Source: JAPPFW01 sp965200835
GTDB taxonomy: Bacteria > Actinomycetota > Acidimicrobiia > Spongiisociales > Spongiisociaceae
Assembly (NCBI GenBank): GCA_965200835.1
Contig: OZ241390.1
Coordinates: forward strand, 186,001-250,000
DNA length: 64,000 nt
Direction: 5' to 3'
In this document: piece after piece, positions 44,416-52,073 of the stretch
Layout of the letters: every line of letters starts with the position of its first letter
Position numbering within the stretch: position 1 is the first letter of the stretch
The notes under the pieces: generated by a model
The model's database searches: none
Seen by the model: only the letters and a program-made list of their open reading frames with translations
Told to the model about the DNA's origin: nothing
Position numbers and translations under genes: made by a program

Positions 44416-46050
44416 TCAGCCGGCGTCTTCGATGGCTTGGATATCGCTGGGATCGTCCAGCATCTCCCACCTGAGTAGCGAGAGGGGTACGTTGCCGTTC
44501 TTCCACAGATAGTCGTGGAAGCGGCGAAGGCTGAAGTCCGCACCCGACCTGGCCCTGGCATCGCCCAGCAGCCGGACTATCTCCAGCTTGCCGACCATAT
44601 AACTCATGGCCAGACCCGGCCCGGCCAGATACATGGAGGTCTCCTCCAGAGCCGTCTGGTAGTCGATGGGGACCAGCTCCATGAAGGTCCGCATTCCTTC
44701 CTCCAGCGTCATCGCTCCGGTAGCGAGGCTCACGTCCACCACCGCACGGAGGCTGCGGAGGCGCTTGAAGTTCTGGATCACCAGACGTGACCAGGGAGCG
44801 TCGTCGAACAGCCCGGCCTGGAGCATGAGGAACTCGTTGTAGTGGGCGATGCCTTCGTTGGCGGTCGAGTCGTAGTAGCGCCGCCGCAACGGGTTGGGAT
44901 GAGCCCATGAAAGGGCGAGTTGCTTGTAATGGGCCCCTTCGTGGATAATCCCCAGGCGGGGATCGTGGGCATTTGCGAAGAAGAAATACGGAAGGGAATC
45001 ACTCGGATCCCACACATAGGCGAGCCCGTCCTCATCCAGCCGCCGGTCGGAGGTCAGGTCATTCGACACCCCCAACCAGGTAAGGGGCTCTATGTAGGAG
45101 GGCAGCGGGGCCACATGGTATCTCCCCAGTGAATCGGGCTGGGTGAGCAGGTTCTGATCCTCGTAGAAGTGCCTGATTTCCTGTTCGGCTAGGCGGTGGT
45201 GGACGACCTGTGCTTCGGCCGACTCGAACATGGGTGGCCGTTGGTCCTCGCTTCCCCGGTTGCGCTCGACCTCCTCCCAGGCGTAGTTCCGGTAGATCTC
45301 CCGATTGGCCAGCAGGATGATCTCCTCGGGTGACATTGGCAGGAGGGCCACATTGCGCAGGAACCACACGAACTTCTCCCGGCCGACAGCCTCATGCTTG
45401 GGCATCCGGTCCCGGCGGTCATGCAGCCACTCCCGGAAGCTGGCTAGCTCGCCGGCTGCTCGAGCACCAGCCTGCCGGAGTGGCTCCCGGCGTCCGGCGT
45501 CGAACAGGGGACTGAGCTCCGCCATTGACCTGGGTAGTGCCTGGTCGATATCGCCCAGCAACCGGACGGCGGCATCCGCCAACGCAGCCGTACCGGCGCG
45601 GGCCAGGTTCTGGCGGGCCACCTCCAGCTGGGGACCCACCTGGTGCAGGCGATGGATCACCCCTTCCTGGCGATCGCTGTCGAACGGCGGTGCCGGCACG
45701 ATCAAGTCGAAGACCGGTCCGAGCGCCTGGTGGACTTGCATGACGGCGTCCCGCTCCCAGTTGCGGAGGATGTCCACCTCCCACTCCACCCGGGAGATGG
45801 CTGATCCCACCAACCGGTAGTCCACCTGATTGGAAACCGTGTCCTCGGTGACATCCAGGGACTCCCACCGCTGGCGGAACTCGGCGGCCCTCTCCAGCCG
45901 GCGGCGGGCCGAGCGCCGGTCGAACTCGGGAACCCAGTCGGGAGGATGCTCGACCCTGGGAACGTCGTCCGGACTCCGATAGGAACTCGGGATGCGCCAC
46001 TCCCAGAAGGCGCGACCCAGATCCTGCACTTCCCGGTTCAGTTCTTGCAT
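44416..46050 (-). CDS. DUF885-family metallopeptidase-like protein, copy 2
   Basis: A 544-residue paralogue of the protein at 36871, matching in length and in nearly every motif: WEWRIPSSYRSPDDVPRVE, HEGAH at residues 370-374 and the NEGIAHYNE Glu. Val to Ala inside the HExxH is conservative. The ATG overlaps the end of the upstream small membrane-protein gene (stop at 46038) by 13 bases, so translation of the two is coupled. Divergence is concentrated in residues about 175-220 and at the C-terminus. Confidence 0.82.
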   Translation of the reverse strand: MQELNREVQDLGRAFWEWRIPSSYRSPDDVPRVEHPPDWVPEFDRRSARRRLERAAEFRQRWESLDVTEDTVSNQVDYRLVGSAISRVEWEVDILRNWERDAVMQVHQALGPVFDLIVPAPPFDSDRQEGVIHRLHQVGPQLEVARQNLARAGTAALADAAVRLLGDIDQALPRSMAELSPLFDAGRREPLRQAGARAAGELASFREWLHDRRDRMPKHEAVGREKFVWFLRNVALLPMSPEEIILLANREIYRNYAWEEVERNRGSEDQRPPMFESAEAQVVHHRLAEQEIRHFYEDQNLLTQPDSLGRYHVAPLPSYIEPLTWLGVSNDLTSDRRLDEDGLAYVWDPSDSLPYFFFANAHDPRLGIIHEGAHYKQLALSWAHPNPLRRRYYDSTANEGIAHYNEFLMLQAGLFDDAPWSRLVIQNFKRLRSLRAVVDVSLATGAMTLEEGMRTFMELVPIDYQTALEETSMYLAGPGLAMSYMVGKLEIVRLLGDARARSGADFSLRRFHDYLWKNGNVPLSLLRWEMLDDPSDIQAIEDAG

Positions 46051-46616
46051 ATGGAGGCCTCCAGCTCATCCGACGATCGACCGCACCTTATGCCGACGCG
46101 AGTGGCGCTCGGTGGCAGCGGGTAGGAGAGGCTCCGAGACATCGGATCACTCACCCACCAGGGACACCACCCCTCGCTCTGGGCTCTTGCCGATCCTGCC
46201 CAGCCAGCCCCTGGTGCGCGCTCTGCAAGGTCGTCCGGAAGGCCGACCCCCAAATGTCCCTCGATTCTCGACAGCCGATCCACTATCTGGATCTGGAGTG
46301 TTCTTATCTCCGCTATCTCTTGGCGAAGGGAAGCATCACCCTCGCGCACCTCCTCGCGGATGCCATACAACTCTTGGCGAAGGGAAGCATCACCCTCGCG
46401 CACCTCCTCGCGGATGCCACTCAAGCCAGTTTGCATCTGCCACATGAACCCCAGCACGGTGATGACCACGGCCAGGACGGCAGCCGCGACCTGCCACGGT
46501 TTGATGACCACTGCCGCGGCGGGTTGGATGGCCTCTGGGGGAGAGGCCGGACGCTCCACTGCGGCAGGAACACCACCGACCGGTTCGGTGGTGTTCTCAA
46601 GGGGTGTGGTCGTCAT
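46038..46616 (-). CDS. Small membrane/coiled-coil protein, tandem copy 1 (extended C-terminus)
   Basis: The start is ATG at 46616 after AGGAG (nine-base spacing). The 192-residue protein has a Pro/Ala-rich N-terminus, one membrane span beginning at IKPWQVAAAVLAVVITVLG, then a heptad-like charged helix containing GIREEVREGDASLRQE twice, then IVDRLSRIEGHLGVGLPDDL. A 49-base sequence repeats exactly with a 54-base period here (46317-46419). Where copy 3 stops, a TAG is TGG in this copy, so the protein runs on for about 50 unrelated residues into the DUF885 start. No known family recognised; presumably a single-pass membrane protein. Confidence 0.65.
   Translation of the reverse strand: MTTTPLENTTEPVGGVPAAVERPASPPEAIQPAAAVVIKPWQVAAAVLAVVITVLGFMWQMQTGLSGIREEVREGDASLRQELYGIREEVREGDASLRQEIAEIRTLQIQIVDRLSRIEGHLGVGLPDDLAERAPGAGWAGSARAQSEGWCPWWVSDPMSRSLSYPLPPSATRVGIRCGRSSDELEASICKN
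46317..46419 (-). repeat. 54-bp tandem duplication inside copy 1
   Basis: A 49-base sequence at 46317-46365 recurs exactly at 46371-46419. The period is 54 bases, i.e. 18 codons, so the duplication lengthens the coiled coil in frame. Copies 2 and 3 of the gene family lack this duplication in exact form. Confidence 0.9.
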
Positions 46617-46725
46617 CAGACTCTTCTCCTGACCTCTCGTAAGAACTGGTGACGGAGCATCGGATCTCCCCACAAAGGGTGATCTACTCCTCGTCCTGGC
46701 CTCTCGCCGATCCTGCCCAGCCAGC
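46612..46725 (-). repeat. 114-bp direct repeat, unit 1 (coding end of copy 2 and start region of copy 1)
   Basis: These 114 bases are identical to 47046-47159 (offset 434 bases). They include the start codon and ribosome site of copy 1. In copy 2 the same stretch is read as coding sequence because of a frame change. Exact identity over this length marks a recent tandem duplication. Confidence 0.9.
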
Positions 46726-47050
46726 TCCTGGTGCGCGCTGCGAGGTCGTCCGGAAGGCCGACCCCCAAAAAACCCTCGATTCTCGACAGCCGATCCACTA
46801 TCTGGATCTGGAGTGTTCTTATCTCCGCCATCTCTTGGCGAAGGGAAGCATCACCCTCGCGCACCTCCTGGCGGATGCCACTCAAGCCAGTTTGCATCTG
46901 CCACATGAACCCCAGCACGGTGATGACCACGGCCAGGACGGCAGCCGCGACCTGCCATGGTTTGATTGCCGCCGCCACAGGCTGGATGGCCTCTGCGGCA
47001 GGAACACCACCGACCGGTTCCGTGGTCTTCTCGAGGGATGTGGCTGTCAT
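46616..47050 (-). CDS. Small membrane/coiled-coil protein, tandem copy 2 (frame-shifted C-terminus)
   Basis: A 144-residue protein from ATG 47050 (MTATSLEKTTEPVGG), AGGAG upstream. One membrane span (about residues 31-52), then GIRQEVREGDASLRQE, TLQIQIVDRLSRIEGFLGVGLPDDLA. After that a two-base deletion relative to copies 1 and 3 changes the frame: the tail becomes ARTRSWLGRIGERP and continues to a TGA that shares one base with the ATG of copy 1 (TGATG). The shift therefore couples copy 2 to copy 1. Confidence 0.65.
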   Translation of the reverse strand: MTATSLEKTTEPVGGVPAAEAIQPVAAAIKPWQVAAAVLAVVITVLGFMWQMQTGLSGIRQEVREGDASLRQEMAEIRTLQIQIVDRLSRIEGFLGVGLPDDLAARTRSWLGRIGERPGRGVDHPLWGDPMLRHQFLREVRRRV

Positions 47051-47159
47051 CAGACTCTTCTCCTGACCTCTCGTAAGAACTGGTGACGGAGCATCGGATC
47101 TCCCCACAAAGGGTGATCTACTCCTCGTCCTGGCCTCTCGCCGATCCTGCCCAGCCAGC
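47046..47159 (-). repeat. 114-bp direct repeat, unit 2 (start region of copy 2)
   Basis: Identical to 46612-46725. Here the part upstream of the copy 2 start, down to the copy 3 stop at 47118, is a true non-coding spacer. Confidence 0.9.
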
Positions 47160-47531
47160 CCCCGGTGCACGCTCTGCCACATCGTCCGGGAGGCCGACCC
47201 CCAAAAAACCCTCGACCCTCGACAGCCGATCCACGATTTGAATCTGGAGTCTCCTGACCTCCGCTATCTCTTGGCGGATACCATCCAATTCCAGGCGGAT
47301 CGACGCATCACCGTCGCGTACCTCCTCACGGATACCATTCAAACCATCCTGCATTTGCCATAGGAACCCCAGCACGGCAATGACCACCACCATGACTGCC
47401 ACCGCAATCTGCCACGGTTTGATGACCGCCACCGCGGACTCGACAGCTTCTGGGGGAGCGGCCGGATGCTGCACGGCGGCAGGAACACCACCGACCGGTT
47501 CGGTGGTCTTCTCGAGGGGTGTGGGTGTCAT
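47118..47531 (-). CDS. Small membrane/coiled-coil protein, tandem copy 3 (likely ancestral form)
   Basis: A 137-residue protein from ATG 47531 (MTPTPLEKTTEPVGG) with AGGAG or AGGTCAGG upstream. Layout: Pro/Ala-rich N-terminus, one membrane span (about residues 39-61, KPWQIAVAVMVVVIAVLGF), charged helix with GIREEVRDGDASIRLE, then a second helix (RLQIQIVDRLSRVEGFLGVG) and a short tail ending GSARGQDEE. It stops cleanly at a TAG, unlike copies 1 and 2, and is the most divergent of the three. No family recognised. It is first in the transcription order of the trio. Confidence 0.68.
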   Translation of the reverse strand: MTPTPLEKTTEPVGGVPAAVQHPAAPPEAVESAVAVIKPWQIAVAVMVVVIAVLGFLWQMQDGLNGIREEVRDGDASIRLELDGIRQEIAEVRRLQIQIVDRLSRVEGFLGVGLPDDVAERAPGAGWAGSARGQDEE

Positions 47532-47694
47532 CAGACCCTTCTCCTGACCTTTCATAAGAGCCGGTGTATACGACCATGATATACCATCCAACGTTGATAT
47601 GTGCCGCCAGATCCCAACTTGACGGCCCTAATCCTAGGATAAACAGCCTTCGCTACCGTACCCCACACTACCTCAACAAGGTCTAGCAGATCCC

Positions 47695-49347
47695 TCAAAT
47701 GACCAACTCGAGGCGGCGGTCCCGTACCCGATCCTCGGCGGCCCGCTCGGCCGGATCGCCCCAGCCTCCCCCACCACCGGTCTTCACCAGGATCCTGGTG
47801 CCGGCCTCCACCTTCAGGTTGTTGGCCTTGAGGATGTATTCGGGAGACCGGCCGGGACGGTGTACCCACACTTCGGGGGACTTGCCATCACTGCCTCCGA
47901 ACAGCCCCCACGAGGGCTGGGTGGCCCGCTCGAACCACAGCTGGACGGTCACCGGCGCCAGCAGCTCGTACTCCCGGATGATTCCCATCCCGCCCCGCCA
48001 CTTACCGGCCCCACCCGAGTTTTCTCGCAGGCTGTGACGGCGCATGATGAGGGGGTAACGGTGCTCCATGGTCTCGATCGGGAAGTTCTTGAAGTCGCCC
48101 GCCGAGGAGTGGATCAGGGCCGACTCGCCATCGCCGCCCTCGTAGGCACCCCATCCTCCGGTCAGCGACTCACCCGACAGGAAGAGGCCGTGCTCGTTCT
48201 CCCCTACCAGGATCACATTCCACGAGTCCCCCACATGGCCGGCCGCCGCACGTTCAGGAATCGCCGGACTCAATGCCTTGATAATGAGATCCATCGCCAG
48301 GGAGAGATGGGGTCCGTAATGGAGGCAGGGGGCGGTCTCACTCGGGTTGAAGCAGGTCCCCTCCGGAGCGATCACCTCCAGATTGCGGAAGTTGCCGCCC
48401 GATACCGGCGCTTGGGGGTTTACGAGGAACTTGAAGGCCTGCTCCATGGCCGAGCGGGTCTGGACCACCCCGCTATTGATGCTGCCCACGCATTGGGCGT
48501 TGGACCCCGTAAGGTCGACCGTCAGGCTATCCCCCGCCACCGTGACCGTCACCTTGATGTATATGGGTTCCTCGGTTACCGGATCGCCATCGAGAAAGCC
48601 GTCCGCCACGTAGGTCCCATCAGGAATCTCGGAGACGGATGTCCGGTCCTCGGCCTCGGCCTGATCGAACACCAGCTCCATGGAAGTCTCCACCTGATCC
48701 CATCCGAAGCGGTCCACGATGGAGCGGAACCGTTCCACACCCGTGCGGCAGGCACTGATCTCGGCCATCAGATCACCCACCAAGGCAGTGGGAAACCGCG
48801 AGTTCAGGGCGATCAGATCCACGATCTGCTGATCGAGCCGGCCGTCCCGGAAAATGCAGGTGGGCCCGATCCGTAAGCCCTCCTGGAAAATGTCCACCGT
48901 GTCCCCCACATAGCCGGCTTCTTTGGCGCCGATGTCGTTCCAATGGGCCTTGGCCGCTGAGAACCCTCTCAGAACCCCCTTACAGAACACGGGAGCGAAG
49001 ACCGTCACGTCGTTCAGGTGACTACCGCAGATGGTGGAGTCGTTGACGATCCAGACATCCCCCTCCCGGAATGCCTCGTAACCCTTGATCCTGATCACCG
49101 CCCGCAGGGTTCCCCCTAAGCTGCCCAGGAAGAACGGCAAGCCAGGTGCCTGACCCAGCAAGCGGCCCCCCGCGTCGTAGATACCGACCGAACAGTCCTT
49201 CATCTCGTAGATCACCGGACTGTGCGCACTCCGGTACAAGTTCCTGCGCATCTGCTCGGCCCCCGAAATGAACGCATTACGCACCACCTCCACCGTCGCC
49301 GGCGAAGGTGGAGACCCACCACCAGATGCACACCCGGACGAATTCAT
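47695..49347 (-). CDS. Hydantoinase B/oxoprolinase-family protein, copy 2 (no HyuA partner)
   Basis: The start is ATG at 49347 (MNSSGCASGGGSPPSPATVE) after GGGGAGG, giving 550 residues, exactly the length of copy 1. The two are nearly identical by eye, including NSTICGSHLNDVTVFAPVF and FNPSETAPCLHYGPH; the N-terminal 15 residues differ most. No hydantoinase A gene adjoins, so it either shares the HyuA at 42230 or is a redundant duplicate. An inverted repeat GACCTG/CAGGTC (49362-49380) sits just upstream of the ribosome site and may be an operator. Confidence 0.9.
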   Translation of the reverse strand: MNSSGCASGGGSPPSPATVEVVRNAFISGAEQMRRNLYRSAHSPVIYEMKDCSVGIYDAGGRLLGQAPGLPFFLGSLGGTLRAVIRIKGYEAFREGDVWIVNDSTICGSHLNDVTVFAPVFCKGVLRGFSAAKAHWNDIGAKEAGYVGDTVDIFQEGLRIGPTCIFRDGRLDQQIVDLIALNSRFPTALVGDLMAEISACRTGVERFRSIVDRFGWDQVETSMELVFDQAEAEDRTSVSEIPDGTYVADGFLDGDPVTEEPIYIKVTVTVAGDSLTVDLTGSNAQCVGSINSGVVQTRSAMEQAFKFLVNPQAPVSGGNFRNLEVIAPEGTCFNPSETAPCLHYGPHLSLAMDLIIKALSPAIPERAAAGHVGDSWNVILVGENEHGLFLSGESLTGGWGAYEGGDGESALIHSSAGDFKNFPIETMEHRYPLIMRRHSLRENSGGAGKWRGGMGIIREYELLAPVTVQLWFERATQPSWGLFGGSDGKSPEVWVHRPGRSPEYILKANNLKVEAGTRILVKTGGGGGWGDPAERAAEDRVRDRRLELVI

Positions 49348-49361
49348 CACGCACCCTCCCC

Positions 49362-49380
49362 GACCTGTCACTACCAGGTC
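49362..49380 (-). promoter_or_regulatory. Inverted repeat upstream of hydantoinase B copy 2
   Basis: GACCTG (49362-49367) pairs with CAGGTC (49375-49380) across seven bases. It lies 15 bases beyond the start codon on the upstream side, a place where a repressor would block transcription or translation. Weak, short and unconfirmed. Confidence 0.35.
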
Positions 49381-49560
49381 AGTCTTGCATTCCTCACCTC
49401 TGACCTCGTGCCTGATGAGCGAGGAAGATAGAGACCTGGCGTAGGGTAATCCCCGAACCTAGGGAGCAGCCCGGGGGCTTACCCACGGGGCACTATCCTC
49501 ATAGCGGGCTTAGACTGCTATCGGGCTGTCCAGTAGTCGTCACCGAATAGGAGGCACACG

Positions 49561-50115
49561 TTGAGCGACCGCCAGGAACGATCAGAAGTTACCGGCTCGA
49601 CCGTGGCCGATGCACAATTCGACCGGAGCCTCGTGTGGTACTTGCGCTGGTCGGTGTCGCTCTTCATGGTGATTTCGGTGGTGGGAATTGCCTTCATCCC
49701 ATTCTGGCTGCTGTACAGCATGTGGTACTGCCCGGAGTATCTAAGGCGGATCTCCGCCCGGCTGACCACCGAGGCTGTCGAGGTGCGGAAAGGCGTCTTC
49801 CTTCGATCCGTCACCACCATCCCGCTCAACCGGATCACCGATGTTCGCATGTACGACGGGCCTTTGATGCGCTTCCACGAGCTGCGCGGTCTGCGGGTGG
49901 AGACCGCGGGAGGCCAGTCGGAAACCGGCAGCGAGGGCAAGGTCGTCGGGGTGGTAGGGCCGCGGGAATTCCGGAACGCCATCCTGGCGCAGCGGCAGCG
50001 CGTGATGGACGCTGAGCGAGGAGGGGAGGCTCCCGGCGCCACCACCGATAGCAGCGCTGTGTTGATCGAGATCCGCGACATCCTGAAGCGGATGGAAGAG
50101 CGGCAGGGCCTCTAG
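49561..50115 (+). CDS. PH-domain (bPH2/YdbS-like) membrane protein
   Basis: A 184-residue protein from TTG 49561, preceded by GGAGG eight bases upstream. One long or two short hydrophobic segments (WSVSLFMVISVVGIAFIPFWLLYSMWY is about residues 30-57) precede a bacterial PH fold: ISARLTTEAVEVRKGVF, TTIPLNRITDVRMYDGPLM, LRVETAGG and a VVGPREFRNAIL end. The C-terminus has a charged helix (IEIRDILKRMEE). It is probably anchored in the membrane; the function of such proteins is poorly known. It is convergent with the ABC operon. Confidence 0.8.
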   Translation: MSDRQERSEVTGSTVADAQFDRSLVWYLRWSVSLFMVISVVGIAFIPFWLLYSMWYCPEYLRRISARLTTEAVEVRKGVFLRSVTTIPLNRITDVRMYDGPLMRFHELRGLRVETAGGQSETGSEGKVVGVVGPREFRNAILAQRQRVMDAERGGEAPGATTDSSAVLIEIRDILKRMEERQGL

Positions 50116-50125
50116 ACGGACCGCT

Positions 50126-51097
50126 TCACCTACTGGTCACTGACGGACCGTCGACCGCCTTCCAGCAGCGTACCTTCCGCCCCTCCGACCCGCTTGCAAC
50201 CAGCGCCTGGTCCATCGAACACGACGGCTCGGCCAGGGGGCATCTCGGCATAAGGCGGCACCCGCTGCTGGGATCGGTCTCTCCGCGGGGACCGAGAGTG
50301 AAACGGTCGGTCGAGAACTTGCTGGCCGCGATCAGAGCCTGGGTATAGGGATGGGCCGGCGAGTCGAAGACCTGCTCGACGGTACCCTGCTCGACTATCT
50401 GGCCGAGATACATGACCACTATCCGGTCGGCGCACACCCGCACCGCCTCCAGGTCATGGGAGATGAAGACGAAGGCGACTCCGAACTCCTCCTGGAGCTG
50501 CTGGAGGAGGGACAGGATCTCACCCCGCACGCTCAGGTCCAGGGAGGAGGTGGGCTCGTCGAGCACCACCAGCTCGGGATCCGGTCCCAGCGCCCTGGCC
50601 AGGGCGGCCCGTTGCAGCTGCCCCCCGCTGAGGGCAGCCGGCTTGCGATCCCAGAGTTCCTCTCCGAGGCTGACGGCGGCCATCACCTGCCGCAGGCGCT
50701 CGTCCTGTTGCGCCTGCGGAAGGTCCTTCCGGAGACGCCGTAACGGCTGGGCCACAGAGCTGCGCACCGTCCGGGTGGGGTCGAACGACGACTGGGGCAT
50801 CTGGAACACCATCTGCACCAACCGCCGGTGAGGTCGCATGTGCCGGACCCGGAGACCGCTGACCTGTACACCATCGAGCAACACCTCCCCCGCCGTCGGT
50901 GGGTTGAGGCCCAGCAAGCACCTGGCCACCGTCGACTTGCCCGAACCGCTCTCCCCCACGATGCCCAAGGTACGTCCGCGATCGACTGCCAGCGACACGT
51001 CCTGCACGGCCCGGACGAGCTCCACCCGCCCGATCGAGTGCCGCACCCGATAGGTCTTGACCAGGCTTCGTACCTCGAGAAGGGGGTGATCAGCCAC
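50126..51097 (-). CDS. Oligopeptide/dipeptide-type ABC ATPase (DppF/OppF-like), operon 2
   Basis: The start is GTG at 51097 (MADHPLLEVRSLVKTY), overlapping the previous stop by eight bases, giving 323 residues. Walker A GESGSGKST, signature LSGGQLQRA, Walker B LVVLDEPTSSLD and the CRLMPRCPLA C-terminal motif identify the class. The MVFQMPQSSFDPTRTV segment is the Q-loop. It is the last gene of the operon. Confidence 0.91.
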   Translation of the reverse strand: MADHPLLEVRSLVKTYRVRHSIGRVELVRAVQDVSLAVDRGRTLGIVGESGSGKSTVARCLLGLNPPTAGEVLLDGVQVSGLRVRHMRPHRRLVQMVFQMPQSSFDPTRTVRSSVAQPLRRLRKDLPQAQQDERLRQVMAAVSLGEELWDRKPAALSGGQLQRAALARALGPDPELVVLDEPTSSLDLSVRGEILSLLQQLQEEFGVAFVFISHDLEAVRVCADRIVVMYLGQIVEQGTVEQVFDSPAHPYTQALIAASKFSTDRFTLGPRGETDPSSGCRLMPRCPLAEPSCSMDQALVASGSEGRKVRCWKAVDGPSVTSR

Positions 51098-52073
51098 TCT
51101 CGTACCCCAGGTGGCAGAGCAGACGGCGCCTTCCATCCAGCTGGTGGTGCGGGAGAGGATCGCGGTCACAAACTTCCATACGGGAGGCGCACCGGTTGCG
51201 GAAGGCGCAGCGGTCGTAGCGTTCGGTCATGGTCGGCACGAGGCCCGGAATCGAGCGGGGCCGTTCCCCGCTGCGCAGATCGACACACTCGAGCAGGGCC
51301 TTGGTGTAGGGATGGGCCGGATCGCTGAGGATCTGCTCGCGAGGGCCGAACTCCACTACCCGACCGGCGTACATGATTCCGATCAGGCGCGAGACCCGTG
51401 CCACGGCCCGCAGATCGTGGGAGATGAACAGCAGGGCCGCGTTGCGGGCGTTGACCTGCCTCTCCAGCAGATCCAGCACCCGGATCTGGGTGGTCATGTC
51501 GAGTCCAGTGGTCGGCTCGTCGGCCAGGATCAGCGCCGGACCGCACGCTAGGGCGAGGGCGATGTTCACCCGCTGAGCCATGCCACCGCTGAGCTGGTGG
51601 GGATGGCGCTTGAGCACCGTCTCGGGATCGCCGAACTCGAGCTCCCGCAGCGTTGCCCGGGCGAACTCCTTCGGATCTCCCGCGTCCTGGTCACGGTTGG
51701 CCTTGAACGCATCTACGATCTGGCGCTGGACGCTGAGCATCGGGTCGAGCGCAACAACGGGATTCTGGTAGATCATCGCCACATCGGCACCTCGATAGGC
51801 CTGCAATTCGTCCTGATCCAGGTCGAGCACCCGCCGCCCGTCCCACTCGATGGCGCCGCCGGTGATCGCACCACCGGGGGGCATCAGGCGCAGGATGGAC
51901 CGCAGGGTCATGGTCTTGCCGGACCCGCTCTCGCCCACCAGCCCGACCGTCTCGCCCGGAAACACCTCAAGGTCGACCCCTTGCAGCGGGTGGACCGGCC
52001 CGGAGGCAGTCTCGATGGTCACCTCTATGCCCGAGAGGCTGAGCAGAGCGCCGTTGGCTTGGTCGACCGTCAC
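51090..52073 (-). CDS. Oligopeptide/dipeptide-type ABC ATPase (DppD/OppD-like), operon 2
   Basis: The start is GTG at 52073, overlapping the permease stop by four bases (GTGA), giving 327 residues; the long upstream frame lies inside the permease gene. Walker A GESGSGKTM, signature LSGGMAQRV and Walker B LILADEPTTGLDM are present, with the CAFRNRCASR motif near the end. The usual second Thr/Ser of Walker A (GKTT) is GKTM here, as in some DppD proteins. Confidence 0.91.
   Translation of the reverse strand: MTVDQANGALLSLSGIEVTIETASGPVHPLQGVDLEVFPGETVGLVGESGSGKTMTLRSILRLMPPGGAITGGAIEWDGRRVLDLDQDELQAYRGADVAMIYQNPVVALDPMLSVQRQIVDAFKANRDQDAGDPKEFARATLRELEFGDPETVLKRHPHQLSGGMAQRVNIALALACGPALILADEPTTGLDMTTQIRVLDLLERQVNARNAALLFISHDLRAVARVSRLIGIMYAGRVVEFGPREQILSDPAHPYTKALLECVDLRSGERPRSIPGLVPTMTERYDRCAFRNRCASRMEVCDRDPLPHHQLDGRRRLLCHLGYESG

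Noticed and set aside
46038..46419. CRISPR-like or VNTR array
   Set aside because: Only one duplicated unit inside a coding sequence and no spacers; it is an in-frame coil duplication.
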